Positions 17,938 to 27,389 are shown, counted from the first letter of the stretch. The stretch: DNA of 64,000 bases from Phyllobacterium sp. T1293 (GCF_020731415.2 NZ_CP088273.1:1369001-1433000); one strand, 5' to 3'. Translations and numbers: made by a program. The notes: generated by a model not told the origin, from the sequence alone.

Positions 17938-18657
17938 ATGGAATCCGCACGCTTAATGTCCTACTGGGTTGATGCGCTGGCCCTCGCTTATTTCTTTGGC
18001 GTCTGGTGCCTCTATTCGCACACGACAGCGAACGGATTTCTCAATCGGCGCTCACTGACATCGGAAATGAATCTGGCAAGGCGGCAATGGATGACCACCA
18101 TGTCCAGCCGCGAGCTTCGCATGATCGACACCAGCATCATGATTGGCTTGCAGCAAGGCACCGGCTTTTTTGCGTCAACATCGATTCTCGCCATTGGCGG
18201 CTGTTTCGGTCTGCTGAATTCATCCGGGCGGGTGGTCACGCTTTTCCACGACATACCGTTTCTGGGCGAGACAACCGAGCGGCTGTTTGAAACCAAAGTT
18301 CTCGGCCTGCTGGTTCTCTTCGCCTATGCGTTCTTCAAGTTTGCCTGGGCATACCGGCTGTTCAACTACTGCTCAATTCTGATCGGCGGCGTGCCGATGG
18401 CGCGTGACAAGGCGCCTGACGATCCGCAGGTCGTCTTTGCTGTCAACCGGGCGGCAGAGATCAACATTCTGGCTGGCCAGCATTTCAACAGCGGGTTGCG
18501 CGGGATATTCTTTTCCATCGGCTATCTCGGATGGTTCCTCGACCCCATATTGTTCATGATTACCACGAGCCTTGTTGCGGTTGTTCTCTTGCGCCGTCAG
18601 TTTTTCTCGAACGCCCGCGATGCCCTCATGCGCAATAATGCCGACACCGATTCATAG
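17938..18657 (+). CDS. DUF599 family membrane protein
   Basis: Conserved integral membrane protein of unknown function, 239 residues. Typical family features are the N-terminal membrane segment followed by RRQWMTTMSSRELRMIDT near residue 48, and a central hydrophobic helix followed by the FFKFAWAYRLFNYCSILIGG block near residue 130. About four transmembrane helices are visible. It ends in a six-base overlap with the convergent MFS gene. No role can be assigned from context. Confidence 0.88.
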   Translation: MESARLMSYWVDALALAYFFGVWCLYSHTTANGFLNRRSLTSEMNLARRQWMTTMSSRELRMIDTSIMIGLQQGTGFFASTSILAIGGCFGLLNSSGRVVTLFHDIPFLGETTERLFETKVLGLLVLFAYAFFKFAWAYRLFNYCSILIGGVPMARDKAPDDPQVVFAVNRAAEINILAGQHFNSGLRGIFFSIGYLGWFLDPILFMITTSLVAVVLLRRQFFSNARDALMRNNADTDS

Positions 18658-19929
18658 TCCGCGCGGCAGGTAGCGCCAGACGACGATTGCCGTGAATACC
18701 ATCAGCATTCCAAGCGCGATGAAAATCGCGCCAAGGCTGAAAAATGTCAGAATAATCGAATAGAAGAACGCTGGTAAAAGCTCGGAGAAATCGAGATAGG
18801 TTCGGTAAACCGAGGTCATTTGCGCCCGCTCATGCGGGTGAACCGCGCGAATGAATGTCGTTGACGCCAGTGTATCCAGCGCGACGCAGAAAAAAGCGCC
18901 GGTCAGCAGCATGAGCGCGGCAATCATCGGGAATTTTTCACCGGCAAGTCCAGCACCGGCCAGCGCCAATGCCAGAAGGACGAAGACACCTGAAATCGTC
19001 CGCATCAAACCCTTGGCCATGCCAACCTTGCCCCATAGGATCGACCCGAGCAGAAACAGGTTGCCAAGCGATACGAGCAGACCACCCGCAAGCTTGCCCT
19101 GCCCCGTCGCCACCATGAGAATAGGGCCATAGACAAAGAACGTGCTCCAGTAGCACGACCGCGAGAATGCAATGAGCCATGCCAGCCGCAGACGTGGCTG
19201 GGCAACAAACCGCCTGACATTGGCAATGGGATTGGCGGCGCGGCTTGGACCTTTCTGCAGGGCCGGATTGTCGCTCAGGCGGAAATACCAGAACAACGTC
19301 AGCAGCAGCAGGGAAAAGCCTATTGAAAGCAGGAACGGCGCAATCATGCCCATCGTGCTGTAGAGGAAAACGCCAAGGAATGGCCCCGCTGTCCACGCAA
19401 CGGTGGCCGTTGCCATGCGCACGGATTCGGCGCGGACCAGTTCGCCCCGCTTGATATGATCCATGATGTAGAGGCTTAGCGTGATCGACAGTGCGCCCGC
19501 GCCAAAAGTGCGCAGGAAAAGTCCAGCCGCCTGTCCCGGCACCGTATCCAGCGCAAAGGCAGCGCAGCCGAGCATCAGCGACACCGCACCGGATGTATAG
19601 ACCCAGCGGCGCGGAATGCGGACAATCAGCAGCGGAATGGACAGTGTCACCATCAATCCGAGCATCGACATGCAGGTGTAAAGGATACTGACGCTGCGTT
19701 CGCTCTGCAGCAGATCATAGGTCTGGATCGGCACCACGCTGGTGATAATCGCACGGGCCATGGACTCGATGCCAAAGAGGATCGCAAACACCCGAGCTGT
19801 CGGACGTTTGGCCGTACTGATCCAGATAGGATGGCGAACTTGATTGATCACTGGCTTGGCTATCGGGGATGTGCTGATTCGAGCGCCCTTGGACAATCGG
19901 ACGCCACGCAAGGGATAGCAGTCAATCAA
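18652..19929 (-). CDS. Major facilitator superfamily transporter
   Basis: Twelve-helix transporter, 425 residues in the longest frame. Visible MFS features include the cytoplasmic loop RIPRRW after helix 2-3, a long central loop (RLSDNPALQKGPSRAANP) and a second six-helix bundle. It resembles drug or metabolite exporters; substrate unknown. The start is doubtful: the frame opens with TTG at 19929 without a good ribosome-binding site, and a GTG at 19851 is an alternative. Confidence 0.85.
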   Translation of the reverse strand: MIDCYPLRGVRLSKGARISTSPIAKPVINQVRHPIWISTAKRPTARVFAILFGIESMARAIITSVVPIQTYDLLQSERSVSILYTCMSMLGLMVTLSIPLLIVRIPRRWVYTSGAVSLMLGCAAFALDTVPGQAAGLFLRTFGAGALSITLSLYIMDHIKRGELVRAESVRMATATVAWTAGPFLGVFLYSTMGMIAPFLLSIGFSLLLLTLFWYFRLSDNPALQKGPSRAANPIANVRRFVAQPRLRLAWLIAFSRSCYWSTFFVYGPILMVATGQGKLAGGLLVSLGNLFLLGSILWGKVGMAKGLMRTISGVFVLLALALAGAGLAGEKFPMIAALMLLTGAFFCVALDTLASTTFIRAVHPHERAQMTSVYRTYLDFSELLPAFFYSIILTFFSLGAIFIALGMLMVFTAIVVWRYLPRGL

Positions 19930-20065
19930 GCGACATAATATGTCTGTTTCACTGAAACTGTTGAAATAAGTGCGAAACGTTGCCCATCCAACCCATCGGA
20001 AAGCCGTGGATTTTGTTTTCCAACTCCCTTAGCTTGCACCAAGTTGCATTAATCGAGATTCCCGT

Positions 20066-21040
20066 ATGAGCCAGACCGAGACGTTGACCCAGCCCGCCAA
20101 ATCCCGTCTTGGCAAGCTGGACGTTCTGCGCGGGATCGCGCTCATCGCCATGGCGACCTACCATACGGGCTGGGATTTCGAGTTTTTCGGCTATATGGAG
20201 CCCGGCACCACGGGCCATGGCGCGTGGAAGCTCTACGCCCGCATCATCGCTTCGACCTTTCTCGTACTGGTCGGTTTCAGCCTTGTTCTGGCACATCGCA
20301 ACGGCATTCGCTGGCGGCCCTTTGGTATCCGCCTTGCGCAGATTGTTGCGGCATCGCTCGCGATCACGCTTGTTACCCGGTATATCACGCCCCATAGTTT
20401 TGTGTTTTTCGGCATTCTGCACGAGATTGCCGCCGCCAGCGTGCTCGGCCTGTTGTTCCTGCGCCTTCCGGCCATCGTGATTGCCGTGGTGGCGGCCGCT
20501 GTTGTCGCCGCACCGCATTATCTGGCATCGGCCACGTTCGACGCGCCGGTTTTCTGGCCGCTGGGCCTGTCGGAATTGCCAATCCGCTCAAATGATTACG
20601 TCCCGGTGTTCCCGTGGTTCGGTCCGGTACTCGCCGGAATGGCCCTTGCCAAAACTCTGCTGCACTTCAATCTCACGCGAATTTTCGCAGGAAATATCCG
20701 TCCTGACTGGCTCGACCGTGGATTGCGGTTCATTGGCCAGCACAGTCTGGCATTCTATCTTATCCATCAGCCTGTGCTGATGGGCTGTGTTTTTCTGATT
20801 GCACAGGTGTTTCCCCCTGCAACGCTGACGCCACACGAGGTTTTTGACCGGGAATGCACGCGCACCTGTTCCGTGGAGAATGACAAGGCGTTCTGCGAGC
20901 GCTTCTGCACCTGCACCATGAGCCAGCTGGAAACGCAGAAGATTTTCGATGATGTCTATGCGGGCAAACGCACGCAGGACAATGATCCGCAGATACAGGA
21001 TATTACCGGTATGTGTACCAATGAGGCGATGCAGCCTTAA
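20066..21040 (+). CDS. DUF1624 (heparan-alpha-glucosaminide N-acetyltransferase-like) membrane protein
   Basis: Integral membrane acyltransferase-like protein of the DUF1624/YeiB group, 324 residues. It opens with the family motif KSRLGKLDVLRGIALIAMA and the catalytic-type histidine in ATYHTGWDFEFFG near residue 32. Seven to eight membrane helices follow. The C-terminal 70 residues are soluble and contain six cysteines in a cluster (CTRTC, CERFCTC, then a single Cys near the end), which suggests disulfides or a metal site on the periplasmic side and is an uncommon addition. Substrate unknown. Confidence 0.85.
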   Translation: MSQTETLTQPAKSRLGKLDVLRGIALIAMATYHTGWDFEFFGYMEPGTTGHGAWKLYARIIASTFLVLVGFSLVLAHRNGIRWRPFGIRLAQIVAASLAITLVTRYITPHSFVFFGILHEIAAASVLGLLFLRLPAIVIAVVAAAVVAAPHYLASATFDAPVFWPLGLSELPIRSNDYVPVFPWFGPVLAGMALAKTLLHFNLTRIFAGNIRPDWLDRGLRFIGQHSLAFYLIHQPVLMGCVFLIAQVFPPATLTPHEVFDRECTRTCSVENDKAFCERFCTCTMSQLETQKIFDDVYAGKRTQDNDPQIQDITGMCTNEAMQP

Positions 21041-21045
21041 ATGGT

Positions 21046-21237
21046 GTGGTTCGTGGTTCGTGGTTCGACAAGCTCACCATGAGGGAGAGTGTAGATGCAA
21101 CGATAATCGCGAAGGTTTCAGCGCAAATCACAAAGGCTCAGACAGAGAGGTTTGGGCATAAGGGTTGCAGAATAAAGCTCCCTTACATCCCCACTCTCCC
21201 TCATGGTGAGCCTGTCGAACCACGGAACCACACCACA
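21046..21237. repeat. Palindromic repeat, family A copy 2
   Basis: Arms at 21060-21089 and 21194-21223 match at 29 of 30 positions. The left arm carries an extra tandem TGGTTCG unit at its outer edge. The core includes GATGCAACGATAATCGC, shared with the other A copies. It fills the gap between the DUF1624 gene and the convergent MerR gene. Confidence 0.9.
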
Positions 21238-21255
21238 CACCTGAAGATATCTATC

Positions 21256-21642
21256 TCAGGTATTCACACCCAGCTCTGCCAAGCGCTCAATGCAGGCTTC
21301 CTCAACCTGATCGAGTTCCGTCAATGTCTCTTCAATATCCCGGCGTTTTTGGCGAAGATCAGCACGCTTTTCTTCCACGCGCTTCATCAAAAGGTGCAGT
21401 TGACCCATTTCACCCGGTGGCTCGGTGTACATTTGCACGATCTCGTGGATCTCGGCGATGGAAAAGCCGAGGCGCTTGCCGCGAAGAATCTGCTTGAGAA
21501 GATGCCGGTCTGATGGACGAAACAGGCGGGTGCGTCCACGGCGAACCGGATGGATCAGCCCCTCGTCCTCATAAAAGCGCAATGTCCGCGTCGAAACGCC
21601 AAACTCCCGCGTCAGCTCAGTAATGGAATAATATTCGCGCAT
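21256..21642 (-). CDS. MerR-family transcriptional regulator
   Basis: One-component DNA-binding regulator with an N-terminal winged helix-turn-helix. 128 residues from ATG 21642 (MREYYSITELTREFGV); an in-frame upstream ATG at 21690 would add 16 residues with no homology expected. The HTH and wing (TRTLRFYEDEGLIHPVRRG) are typical, followed by a long dimerisation helix rich in charged residues with no cysteines suited to metal sensing, so the effector is unlikely to be a heavy metal. Genes controlled are unknown. Confidence 0.88.
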   Translation of the reverse strand: MREYYSITELTREFGVSTRTLRFYEDEGLIHPVRRGRTRLFRPSDRHLLKQILRGKRLGFSIAEIHEIVQMYTEPPGEMGQLHLLMKRVEEKRADLRQKRRDIEETLTELDQVEEACIERLAELGVNT

Positions 21643-21765
21643 GACAGACACTGCTCTGTTTCTCTTTATTTCACACGAATGTTTGGCCACGCAATTACGT
21701 AAAAGTCAATTGCACCTTTGTTCGCACAAATGAACGTTGGTCACAAACCTTACGTAAGAGGCGTT

Positions 21766-23178
21766 TCAACCCAGTGCGAACCACCAGGTTGCCAATCCCA
21801 AAAATGAGAAAAAGCCGACAACGTCGGTTACAGTCGTTACAAAAACCGCCGATGAAATAGCCGGATCGGCTCCGAACTTGTCGAGCAGCAAGGGAATCAG
21901 AATGCCACCCAGCGCCGCCGCCATCATGTTGATGATCATGGCTGTGGCGATAATTCCGCCAAGTTCGGCGCTCTGGAACCAAAGGCCCGCCACCATGCCG
22001 ATCAATAACGCGAACACCATGCCGTTAATCAGGCCAACCGAAGCCTCGCGGCGGATGATGCGGCCCGCATTGTAGATGTCCATGTGCCGGGTCGCCAAAG
22101 CGCGCACGGTGACGGTCATGGTCTGGGTCGCCGCGTTGCCGCCCATTGACGCCACGATGGGCATAAGGACCGCAAGCGCAACCATCTGCTGGATGGTACC
22201 GTCGAACAGCCCGATGATGGATGCGGACAGAAATGCGGTGAACAGATTGACGACCAGCCATGGCGTGCGTGAACGGGATGTTGAAAAGACCGAGTCGGAA
22301 AGTTCTTCGTCGCCGACGCCGCCGAGGCGCATGATATCCTCTTCGGCCTCTTCCTGAATAACGTCCACGATGTTCTCAATGGTCAGCACGCCCACGAGCC
22401 GCTCATTCTCATCGACAACGGCTGCAGATAGAAGATCATACTGTTCAAAGATTTGCGCCGCTTCTTCCTGATCCATGGTCGCAGGAATGGCGTGACGCGT
22501 CTCGTGCATGATCTCGTCGATCTTCGCATCACGACCGGCGCGCAGGATACGATCAAGATCAATGGCACCGAGCAACCGGAACATTGGGTCGATGACGAAA
22601 ATCTGCGAAAAGGATTCGGGCAAATCCGCGTTATTGCGCATGTAGTCGATGGTCTGTCCGACGGTCCAGAATGGTGGAACCGCAACAAACTCCGTCTGCA
22701 TACGGCGACCGGCGGTTTCTTCCGGATAGCCGAGAGAGCGACGAAGGCGAACGCGTTCGGTAAATGGCAGCTGCGCCAGAATCTCGTCGCGGTCTTCCTG
22801 ATCAAGATCCTCAAGAATGTAGACCGCGTCATCGGAATCAAGATCCTGAACCGCTTCAGCGATCTGCTGATTCGGCATGGCGTCGACGATTTCGAGGCGC
22901 ACGGCCTCGTCGACTTCCGTCAGTGATGCGAAATCGAATTCATCGCCAAGAAGCTCGATGAGTGCCGAGCGCTGCTCCGATTGCAACGCCTCGAGCACAT
23001 GGCCGAGTTCGGACTGGTGCAGCTTGCCGACGTGGGACCGCAGAAACAGAACATCGCGATCCGCAATGGCGGCGCCGACACGGGCAAGATAGGAAGAGCG
23101 GACAGCGCCGTCTTCGCCGTAAATGTCGACGTCCCGCTCTTCATCGGCGGACTGAGGCAATGTTTCAGTTTCGTCCAT
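21766..23178 (-). CDS. mgtE: Magnesium transporter MgtE
   Basis: Mg2+ channel/transporter, 470 residues. A cytosolic N domain of helical repeats (about 40-135, acidic, DLDSDDAVYILEDLDQEDRDEIL) is followed by paired CBS domains (about 150-270, ending ENERLVGVLTIENIVDVI) that act as the Mg2+ gate sensor. Five C-terminal transmembrane helices start near FTAFLSASIIGLF, with the pore motif PIVASMGGNAATQT. The leader upstream contains unusual inverted repeats, listed separately. Confidence 0.96.
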   Translation of the reverse strand: MDETETLPQSADEERDVDIYGEDGAVRSSYLARVGAAIADRDVLFLRSHVGKLHQSELGHVLEALQSEQRSALIELLGDEFDFASLTEVDEAVRLEIVDAMPNQQIAEAVQDLDSDDAVYILEDLDQEDRDEILAQLPFTERVRLRRSLGYPEETAGRRMQTEFVAVPPFWTVGQTIDYMRNNADLPESFSQIFVIDPMFRLLGAIDLDRILRAGRDAKIDEIMHETRHAIPATMDQEEAAQIFEQYDLLSAAVVDENERLVGVLTIENIVDVIQEEAEEDIMRLGGVGDEELSDSVFSTSRSRTPWLVVNLFTAFLSASIIGLFDGTIQQMVALAVLMPIVASMGGNAATQTMTVTVRALATRHMDIYNAGRIIRREASVGLINGMVFALLIGMVAGLWFQSAELGGIIATAMIINMMAAALGGILIPLLLDKFGADPAISSAVFVTTVTDVVGFFSFLGLATWWFALG

Positions 23179-23229
23179 CGGTCCGCACCTGCCTTCCTGA
23201 CATGTCGTACACTGTCAGACTGTCAGTTA

Positions 23230-23300
23230 GCGCATAACCCCTGAAATCCAAATCGAATTCTGCAGGATTATGCGCAATTTCAGAGGGTTACTACTACCCT
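23230..23300 (-). promoter_or_regulatory. Candidate structured leader (pseudoknot) upstream of mgtE
   Basis: In the 151-base gap between the aldehyde dehydrogenase and mgtE, two inverted repeats interlock. GCGCATAA (23230-23237) pairs with TTATGCGC (23268-23275). CTGAAAT (23241-23247) pairs with ATTTCAG (23277-23283), extendable by three G-C pairs with one bulge. The order is that of a pseudoknot. A third hairpin, AGGGT/ACCCT at 23284-23300, adjoins it. On the minus strand all lie 50-120 bases before the mgtE start. It does not look like the known M-box. The downstream hairpin could instead serve the aldehyde dehydrogenase mRNA end. Confidence 0.4.
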
Positions 23301-23329
23301 GCTCAACCATTGGACGCAAAGCACTGATA

Positions 23330-24778
23330 TCAGGCGGCGCTGTCTTCCCAGCCGCTGATTGCCTTGACCTCAAGAAAGTCTTCCAGTCCCCAATGACCGC
23401 CCTCACGGCCAATGCCGGACTGCTTGTAGCCGCCGAAAGGTGCGTCTGCCTTATGCGAAGCGCCGTTCACACGAACCATGCCGGCACGCAGCTGTTTCGA
23501 CACGCGTTTGATCCGTTCACGATCACCCGATTGGATATAGGCGGCGAGCCCATAAGGCGTGTCATTGGCGATTTCGACGGCCTCTTCTTCCGTGTCGAAC
23601 GGGATCATGGCAAGCACCGGTCCAAAGATTTCTTCACGGGCAATCGTCATGTCGTTGTTTACATCGGCAAACACGGTTGGACGAACGAAATAACCGCGAT
23701 TGAAACCTTCCGGACGGCCAGTACCACCGGCAATCAGGCGCGCACCTTCCTTGATGCCCTGCTCAATCAGGCCCTGTACCTTGTTGAACTGTGCTTCGGA
23801 AACGAGCGGACCCATATGGTCGCCATCCTTTGCCGGATCGCCAACCACGGTCGCCTTGGCTGTGGCGGCAGCCACTTCCGTGGCCTTGGCGTAAACCGAG
23901 CGTTCCACCAGCATGCGCGTTGGCGCATTGCAGGACTGGCCCGTATTGTTGAAAACATGCAGAACGCCGCGCGCGACCGCAGCTTCAACATCGCTATCGG
24001 CAAAAACAATGTTGGGTGACTTGCCGCCAAGTTCCAGCGACACGCGCTTGACCGTATCGGCAGCTGCCTTGGTGACGGCAATGCCTGCGCGGGTCGAGCC
24101 GGTGAAGGACATCATGTCGATACCCGGATGTGCAGACATGGCAGCACCGACCGACGGGCCATCGCCATTGACCATGTTGAAAACACCAGCCGGCAGGCCC
24201 GATGCATCGATCATTTCGGCAAATACAACTGACGAGATCGGTGCAATTTCTGAAGGTTTCAGCACAACGGTGCAACCGGCAGCGATAGCAGGCACAACCT
24301 TGAGGATGACCTGATTCATTGGCCAGTTCCATGGTGTGATCAGGCCGCAAACCCCGATTGGTTCATAGGCGATCAGGACATTCTTGTTGTGTTCATCCAA
24401 TGGCCGTTCGAATTTGAAATCCCTCAGAGCGCGCATGAAAGCCTTGAGGTGGCTGGTGCCCGAGGCCGCCTGCTCTTCCAGCGCCATTTTGATCGGCGCA
24501 CCCATTTCGGAGGAAATCGCCTGCGCCATATCGTTGATACGCGCTTCATAGACAGCGGTCAGGCGTTCAAGCCACGCGATACGCTCTTCGCGGCTTGTCA
24601 CGCTCCATGGGGTAAATGCCTTACGCGCCGCAGCGACGGCAGCATCGACATCGGCGGCTGATCCAACCGAAATGACGGCAAATGCCTGCTCATCGGCAGG
24701 ATTGATGACTTCAAGGTCTCTTGCCACTGCTGGAGCTGTCCATTTTCCATTGATATAGAAATCGGTCTTGCGAAGCAT
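23330..24778 (-). CDS. NAD(P)-dependent aldehyde dehydrogenase
   Basis: Aldehyde dehydrogenase superfamily enzyme, 482 residues from ATG 24778 (MLRKTDFYINGKW), which has GGAGA at the right distance; a longer frame from 24889 lacks one. Catalytic Glu249 (LELGGKSPN) and Cys283 (NNTGQSC) are present, with the FTGSTRAG cofactor loop. By eye it is strongly similar to the second aldehyde dehydrogenase at 61670, so the two are paralogues. Substrate cannot be fixed here; it lies downstream of pabAB on the same strand after a 143-base gap. Confidence 0.93.
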   Translation of the reverse strand: MLRKTDFYINGKWTAPAVARDLEVINPADEQAFAVISVGSAADVDAAVAAARKAFTPWSVTSREERIAWLERLTAVYEARINDMAQAISSEMGAPIKMALEEQAASGTSHLKAFMRALRDFKFERPLDEHNKNVLIAYEPIGVCGLITPWNWPMNQVILKVVPAIAAGCTVVLKPSEIAPISSVVFAEMIDASGLPAGVFNMVNGDGPSVGAAMSAHPGIDMMSFTGSTRAGIAVTKAAADTVKRVSLELGGKSPNIVFADSDVEAAVARGVLHVFNNTGQSCNAPTRMLVERSVYAKATEVAAATAKATVVGDPAKDGDHMGPLVSEAQFNKVQGLIEQGIKEGARLIAGGTGRPEGFNRGYFVRPTVFADVNNDMTIAREEIFGPVLAMIPFDTEEEAVEIANDTPYGLAAYIQSGDRERIKRVSKQLRAGMVRVNGASHKADAPFGGYKQSGIGREGGHWGLEDFLEVKAISGWEDSAA

Positions 24779-24921
24779 GGTTGGTCTCCTGCCTGTGGGA
24801 TGTTGATTGAGAGCTGGTCGATGCCGCTCATTGTTCGATTGAAGGTGTAGCCGATGAATAGGTTGCCAGCCAACAGCAATATCGAACAAAGAGGCGAAAA
24901 TAGCGGCGTACTCTTATCGGT

Positions 24922-25515
24922 TCACGATTTCTTCCGCTGATGGAACTGACGGCCAAGGCGCAGGAAATTGCCCAGCATTGCATGGCCATATTCCGTCAGC
25001 ACCGATTCCGGATGAAACTGTACGCCAAAGGTCGGGTGCTCATTGTGTGCGAGCCCCATGATTTCGCCCTTGTCCGAACGTGCTGTTACAGTGAGCGCGG
25101 TGGTGTTTTCATCGGCAACGACAATAAGCGAATGGTAACGCCCCGCCTTGAATGGACTTGGCAGTCCCTTGAACACCCCTGTTCCATCGTGCTGGATCAG
25201 TGATGAACGGCCATGCATAGGCTCTTGCGCCCGCAAAACCCTGCCACCAAAGGCTTCGCCAATGCACTGGTGGCCAAGGCAGATGCCCAGAATAGGAAGC
25301 GTACCGCTGAACTTTTCAATGATGGCCAGCGACTGGCCCGCTTCATGCGGTCCGCATGGTCCCGGCGAAATAACGAGGGACGAGGGTTTTAGCGTTTCAA
25401 TGTCGGCAATCGAGATCGCATCATTGCGCACAACCTGCGTCTCCTCGCCAAGTTCGGCAAAATAGCGCGCCACGGTGAAAACGAACGAATCGTAATTATC
25501 AATGATGAGGATCAT
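24922..25515 (-). CDS. pabA: Aminodeoxychorismate synthase glutaminase component (PabA/TrpG type)
   Basis: Class I glutamine amidotransferase that releases ammonia for p-aminobenzoate (folate) or anthranilate synthesis. 197 residues starting MILIIDNYDSFVF. The catalytic triad is visible: Cys79 (GICLGHQ), His168 and Glu170 (QFHPES). Its ATGA overlaps the end of the PabB gene, giving translational coupling of the two subunits. The partner identity makes the PABA role more likely than tryptophan synthesis. Confidence 0.94.
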   Translation of the reverse strand: MILIIDNYDSFVFTVARYFAELGEETQVVRNDAISIADIETLKPSSLVISPGPCGPHEAGQSLAIIEKFSGTLPILGICLGHQCIGEAFGGRVLRAQEPMHGRSSLIQHDGTGVFKGLPSPFKAGRYHSLIVVADENTTALTVTARSDKGEIMGLAHNEHPTFGVQFHPESVLTEYGHAMLGNFLRLGRQFHQRKKS

Positions 25516-26915
25516 GACCCGATATCTCCGGCCATATCGAACACATCGAAAATCCGCACCGCCTTATCGAGCGTCTCCTGATATTCCGCCGCCGGATCAG
25601 ATAGCGCCGTGATACCTCCACCCGCCTGAAATACAGCCTTGCCACCCTGAAACAGCACTGTGCGGATAGCGATATTGGTATCCATATTGCCATTGAAGCC
25701 GATAAAGCCGATCGAACCGCAATAAATGCCCCGCGCGACATGTTCGGTTTCCGTGATGATCTCCATCGCCCGCAATTTTGGTGCGCCGGTGATCGAACCG
25801 CCGGGGAAAGCCGCGCGGATCAGATCGGGCAATGTCCTGTCATCGGCCAGACGGCCCGTCACCACGGAAACCAGATGATGCACGCTGGCATAGGATTCCA
25901 GACCGCACAGCACAGGCGTTAGAACAGAATGGGGATTGCAGACGCGCGAAAGGTCGTTGCGCATCAGATCAACAATCATCAGGTTTTCAGCACGATCCTT
26001 TTCCGATGCCAGCAGTTCATCCGCGTGCCGCCGGTCGATGTCAGGATCAGTCGAGCGCGGCACTGTTCCCTTGATTGGCCGTGTTTCAACATTCCTGCCG
26101 CGCACCGACAAAAACCTCTCGGGCGAACTTGAGGCTATCACCAGATCGTCATGTTCAAGATAGGCGGCAAACGTTGCAGCATTGCGCTGGCGCAAGGCTT
26201 TATAGAACGACCACATGGGATAATCATCAGGAAGATCGGCGCTAAAGCGCTGCGCAATGTTGGCCTGAAAAATATCGCCGTCGAGAATGTATTCAACAAC
26301 CCCAGCGACAGCCCGCTTATAAGCTTCACGCTCGAAATTGGATTTCCAGACTTCTCGCGCAATGCGCGGTCTTGGAGAGCTGTGCTGTCCCAGTTGTTTT
26401 TCGAGCGCGGCAAAGAAGGCGTCCGAACGCTCTACGGCACGAGCCGCCCGGTGTTCCCCGGCCTGCTCAGGCAGGCCCGATGAAACCAGCCAGACCTTTT
26501 GTTTCAGATGATCGAAGGCAAGAACGACATCATAAAAACTCCAGACTGCATCCGGAACGTCGCCTTGCGGCTGCTTTACCGGTTCGGGAAGATTTTCCAG
26601 CAAGCGTCCGAATTCATAGGAAAAATAACCGATTGCTCCACCGTGGAACGGAGGAAGATCGGGCTGATCCTCGAGCCGGTACAGGTCCAGATAATGGGAA
26701 AGCGCCTCCAGTGGCGGAAGTTGCGATGCTTCATCGTTCCAGTGGACTACACCGTCTCTTACCGCCAGTTTTCCGAAGGGATCGGCGGCCACATAGGAAT
26801 AACGGCCAAGCTGGTCATGACGCATGGCACTGTCGAGAAAGCTCAAGCCGCCGAATGGCCTGAGGCGTTCGGCGGCTTCTACAGGTTCCAGCCATGGAAT
26901 TTCCCGGATATACAT
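25512..26915 (-). CDS. pabB: Aminodeoxychorismate synthase component I
   Basis: Chorismate-utilising enzyme that aminates chorismate to 4-amino-4-deoxychorismate. 467 residues. The C-terminal chorismate-binding domain has the expected strings ASSSPERFLSV, RPIKGTVPRS, ENLMIVDLMRNDLSRV and SITGAPKLRAMEI. The N-terminal domain ends in GGAIGYFSYEFGR. The PIKGT motif, with Lys, is typical of PabB rather than TrpE. It is followed by the glutaminase gene with a four-base overlap. Start ATG 26915. Confidence 0.93.
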   Translation of the reverse strand: MYIREIPWLEPVEAAERLRPFGGLSFLDSAMRHDQLGRYSYVAADPFGKLAVRDGVVHWNDEASQLPPLEALSHYLDLYRLEDQPDLPPFHGGAIGYFSYEFGRLLENLPEPVKQPQGDVPDAVWSFYDVVLAFDHLKQKVWLVSSGLPEQAGEHRAARAVERSDAFFAALEKQLGQHSSPRPRIAREVWKSNFEREAYKRAVAGVVEYILDGDIFQANIAQRFSADLPDDYPMWSFYKALRQRNAATFAAYLEHDDLVIASSSPERFLSVRGRNVETRPIKGTVPRSTDPDIDRRHADELLASEKDRAENLMIVDLMRNDLSRVCNPHSVLTPVLCGLESYASVHHLVSVVTGRLADDRTLPDLIRAAFPGGSITGAPKLRAMEIITETEHVARGIYCGSIGFIGFNGNMDTNIAIRTVLFQGGKAVFQAGGGITALSDPAAEYQETLDKAVRIFDVFDMAGDIGS

Positions 26916-26937
26916 CCGTTGCTATCTCCCGGTGATT

Positions 26938-27363
26938 TCACCCGCTTTTGCGGGTTGAAAGAAGGATACTTGTCTCGGTCAGGGTGATTCCGTCAATATG
27001 GCGAATGTCCCGCAAGGTATGATCGAAGGCTTCAAGGGTTTCGACTTCGATTTCCGCGACAATATCCCAACGTCCATTGGTCGTATGCAGCGCGCGAATC
27101 TCGGGAAACCCCTGCAGACGGCGGATAACTTTCTCCGCACCTTGGCCCGCCACCTCGATCATGGCAATGGCACGCACACCATAAACACCCGCCCCGGCTT
27201 TCAGCGTCACGGTAAAGCCCTGAATGGTGCCATCGGTTGTCAGCTTGTCGACGCGGGCGCGGACAGTGGCGCGCGAAATACCCAGCAATGTTGCCATCGA
27301 CGAAACGGGCATGCGGCAATCATCCCGGAGCAAAGACAGCAATCGGCGGTCGAGATCATCCAT
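26938..27363 (-). CDS. Lrp/AsnC-family regulator, likely of arginine catabolism
   Basis: Feast/famine regulator: N-terminal HTH (MDDLDRRLLSLLRDDCRM then MATLLGISRATVRARVDKL) and C-terminal RAM ligand-binding domain (about 65-141). The ATG at 27363 gives 141 residues; an in-frame TTG at 27384 is less likely. The gene diverges from rocF-rocD, and paired TTGCGCA elements lie in the shared promoter region. It is probably the arginine- or ornithine-responsive activator of that operon, as for other Lrp-type regulators beside arginase genes; this is inference from position. Confidence 0.9.
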   Translation of the reverse strand: MDDLDRRLLSLLRDDCRMPVSSMATLLGISRATVRARVDKLTTDGTIQGFTVTLKAGAGVYGVRAIAMIEVAGQGAEKVIRRLQGFPEIRALHTTNGRWDIVAEIEVETLEAFDHTLRDIRHIDGITLTETSILLSTRKSG

Positions 27364-27389
27364 ATCATATTCCAATTTGTACAATTCTG

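Noticed and set aside
23179..23329. M-box magnesium riboswitch
   Set aside because: The leader is too short and lacks the conserved M-box core; only interlocked inverted repeats are seen, so it is listed as an unnamed candidate.
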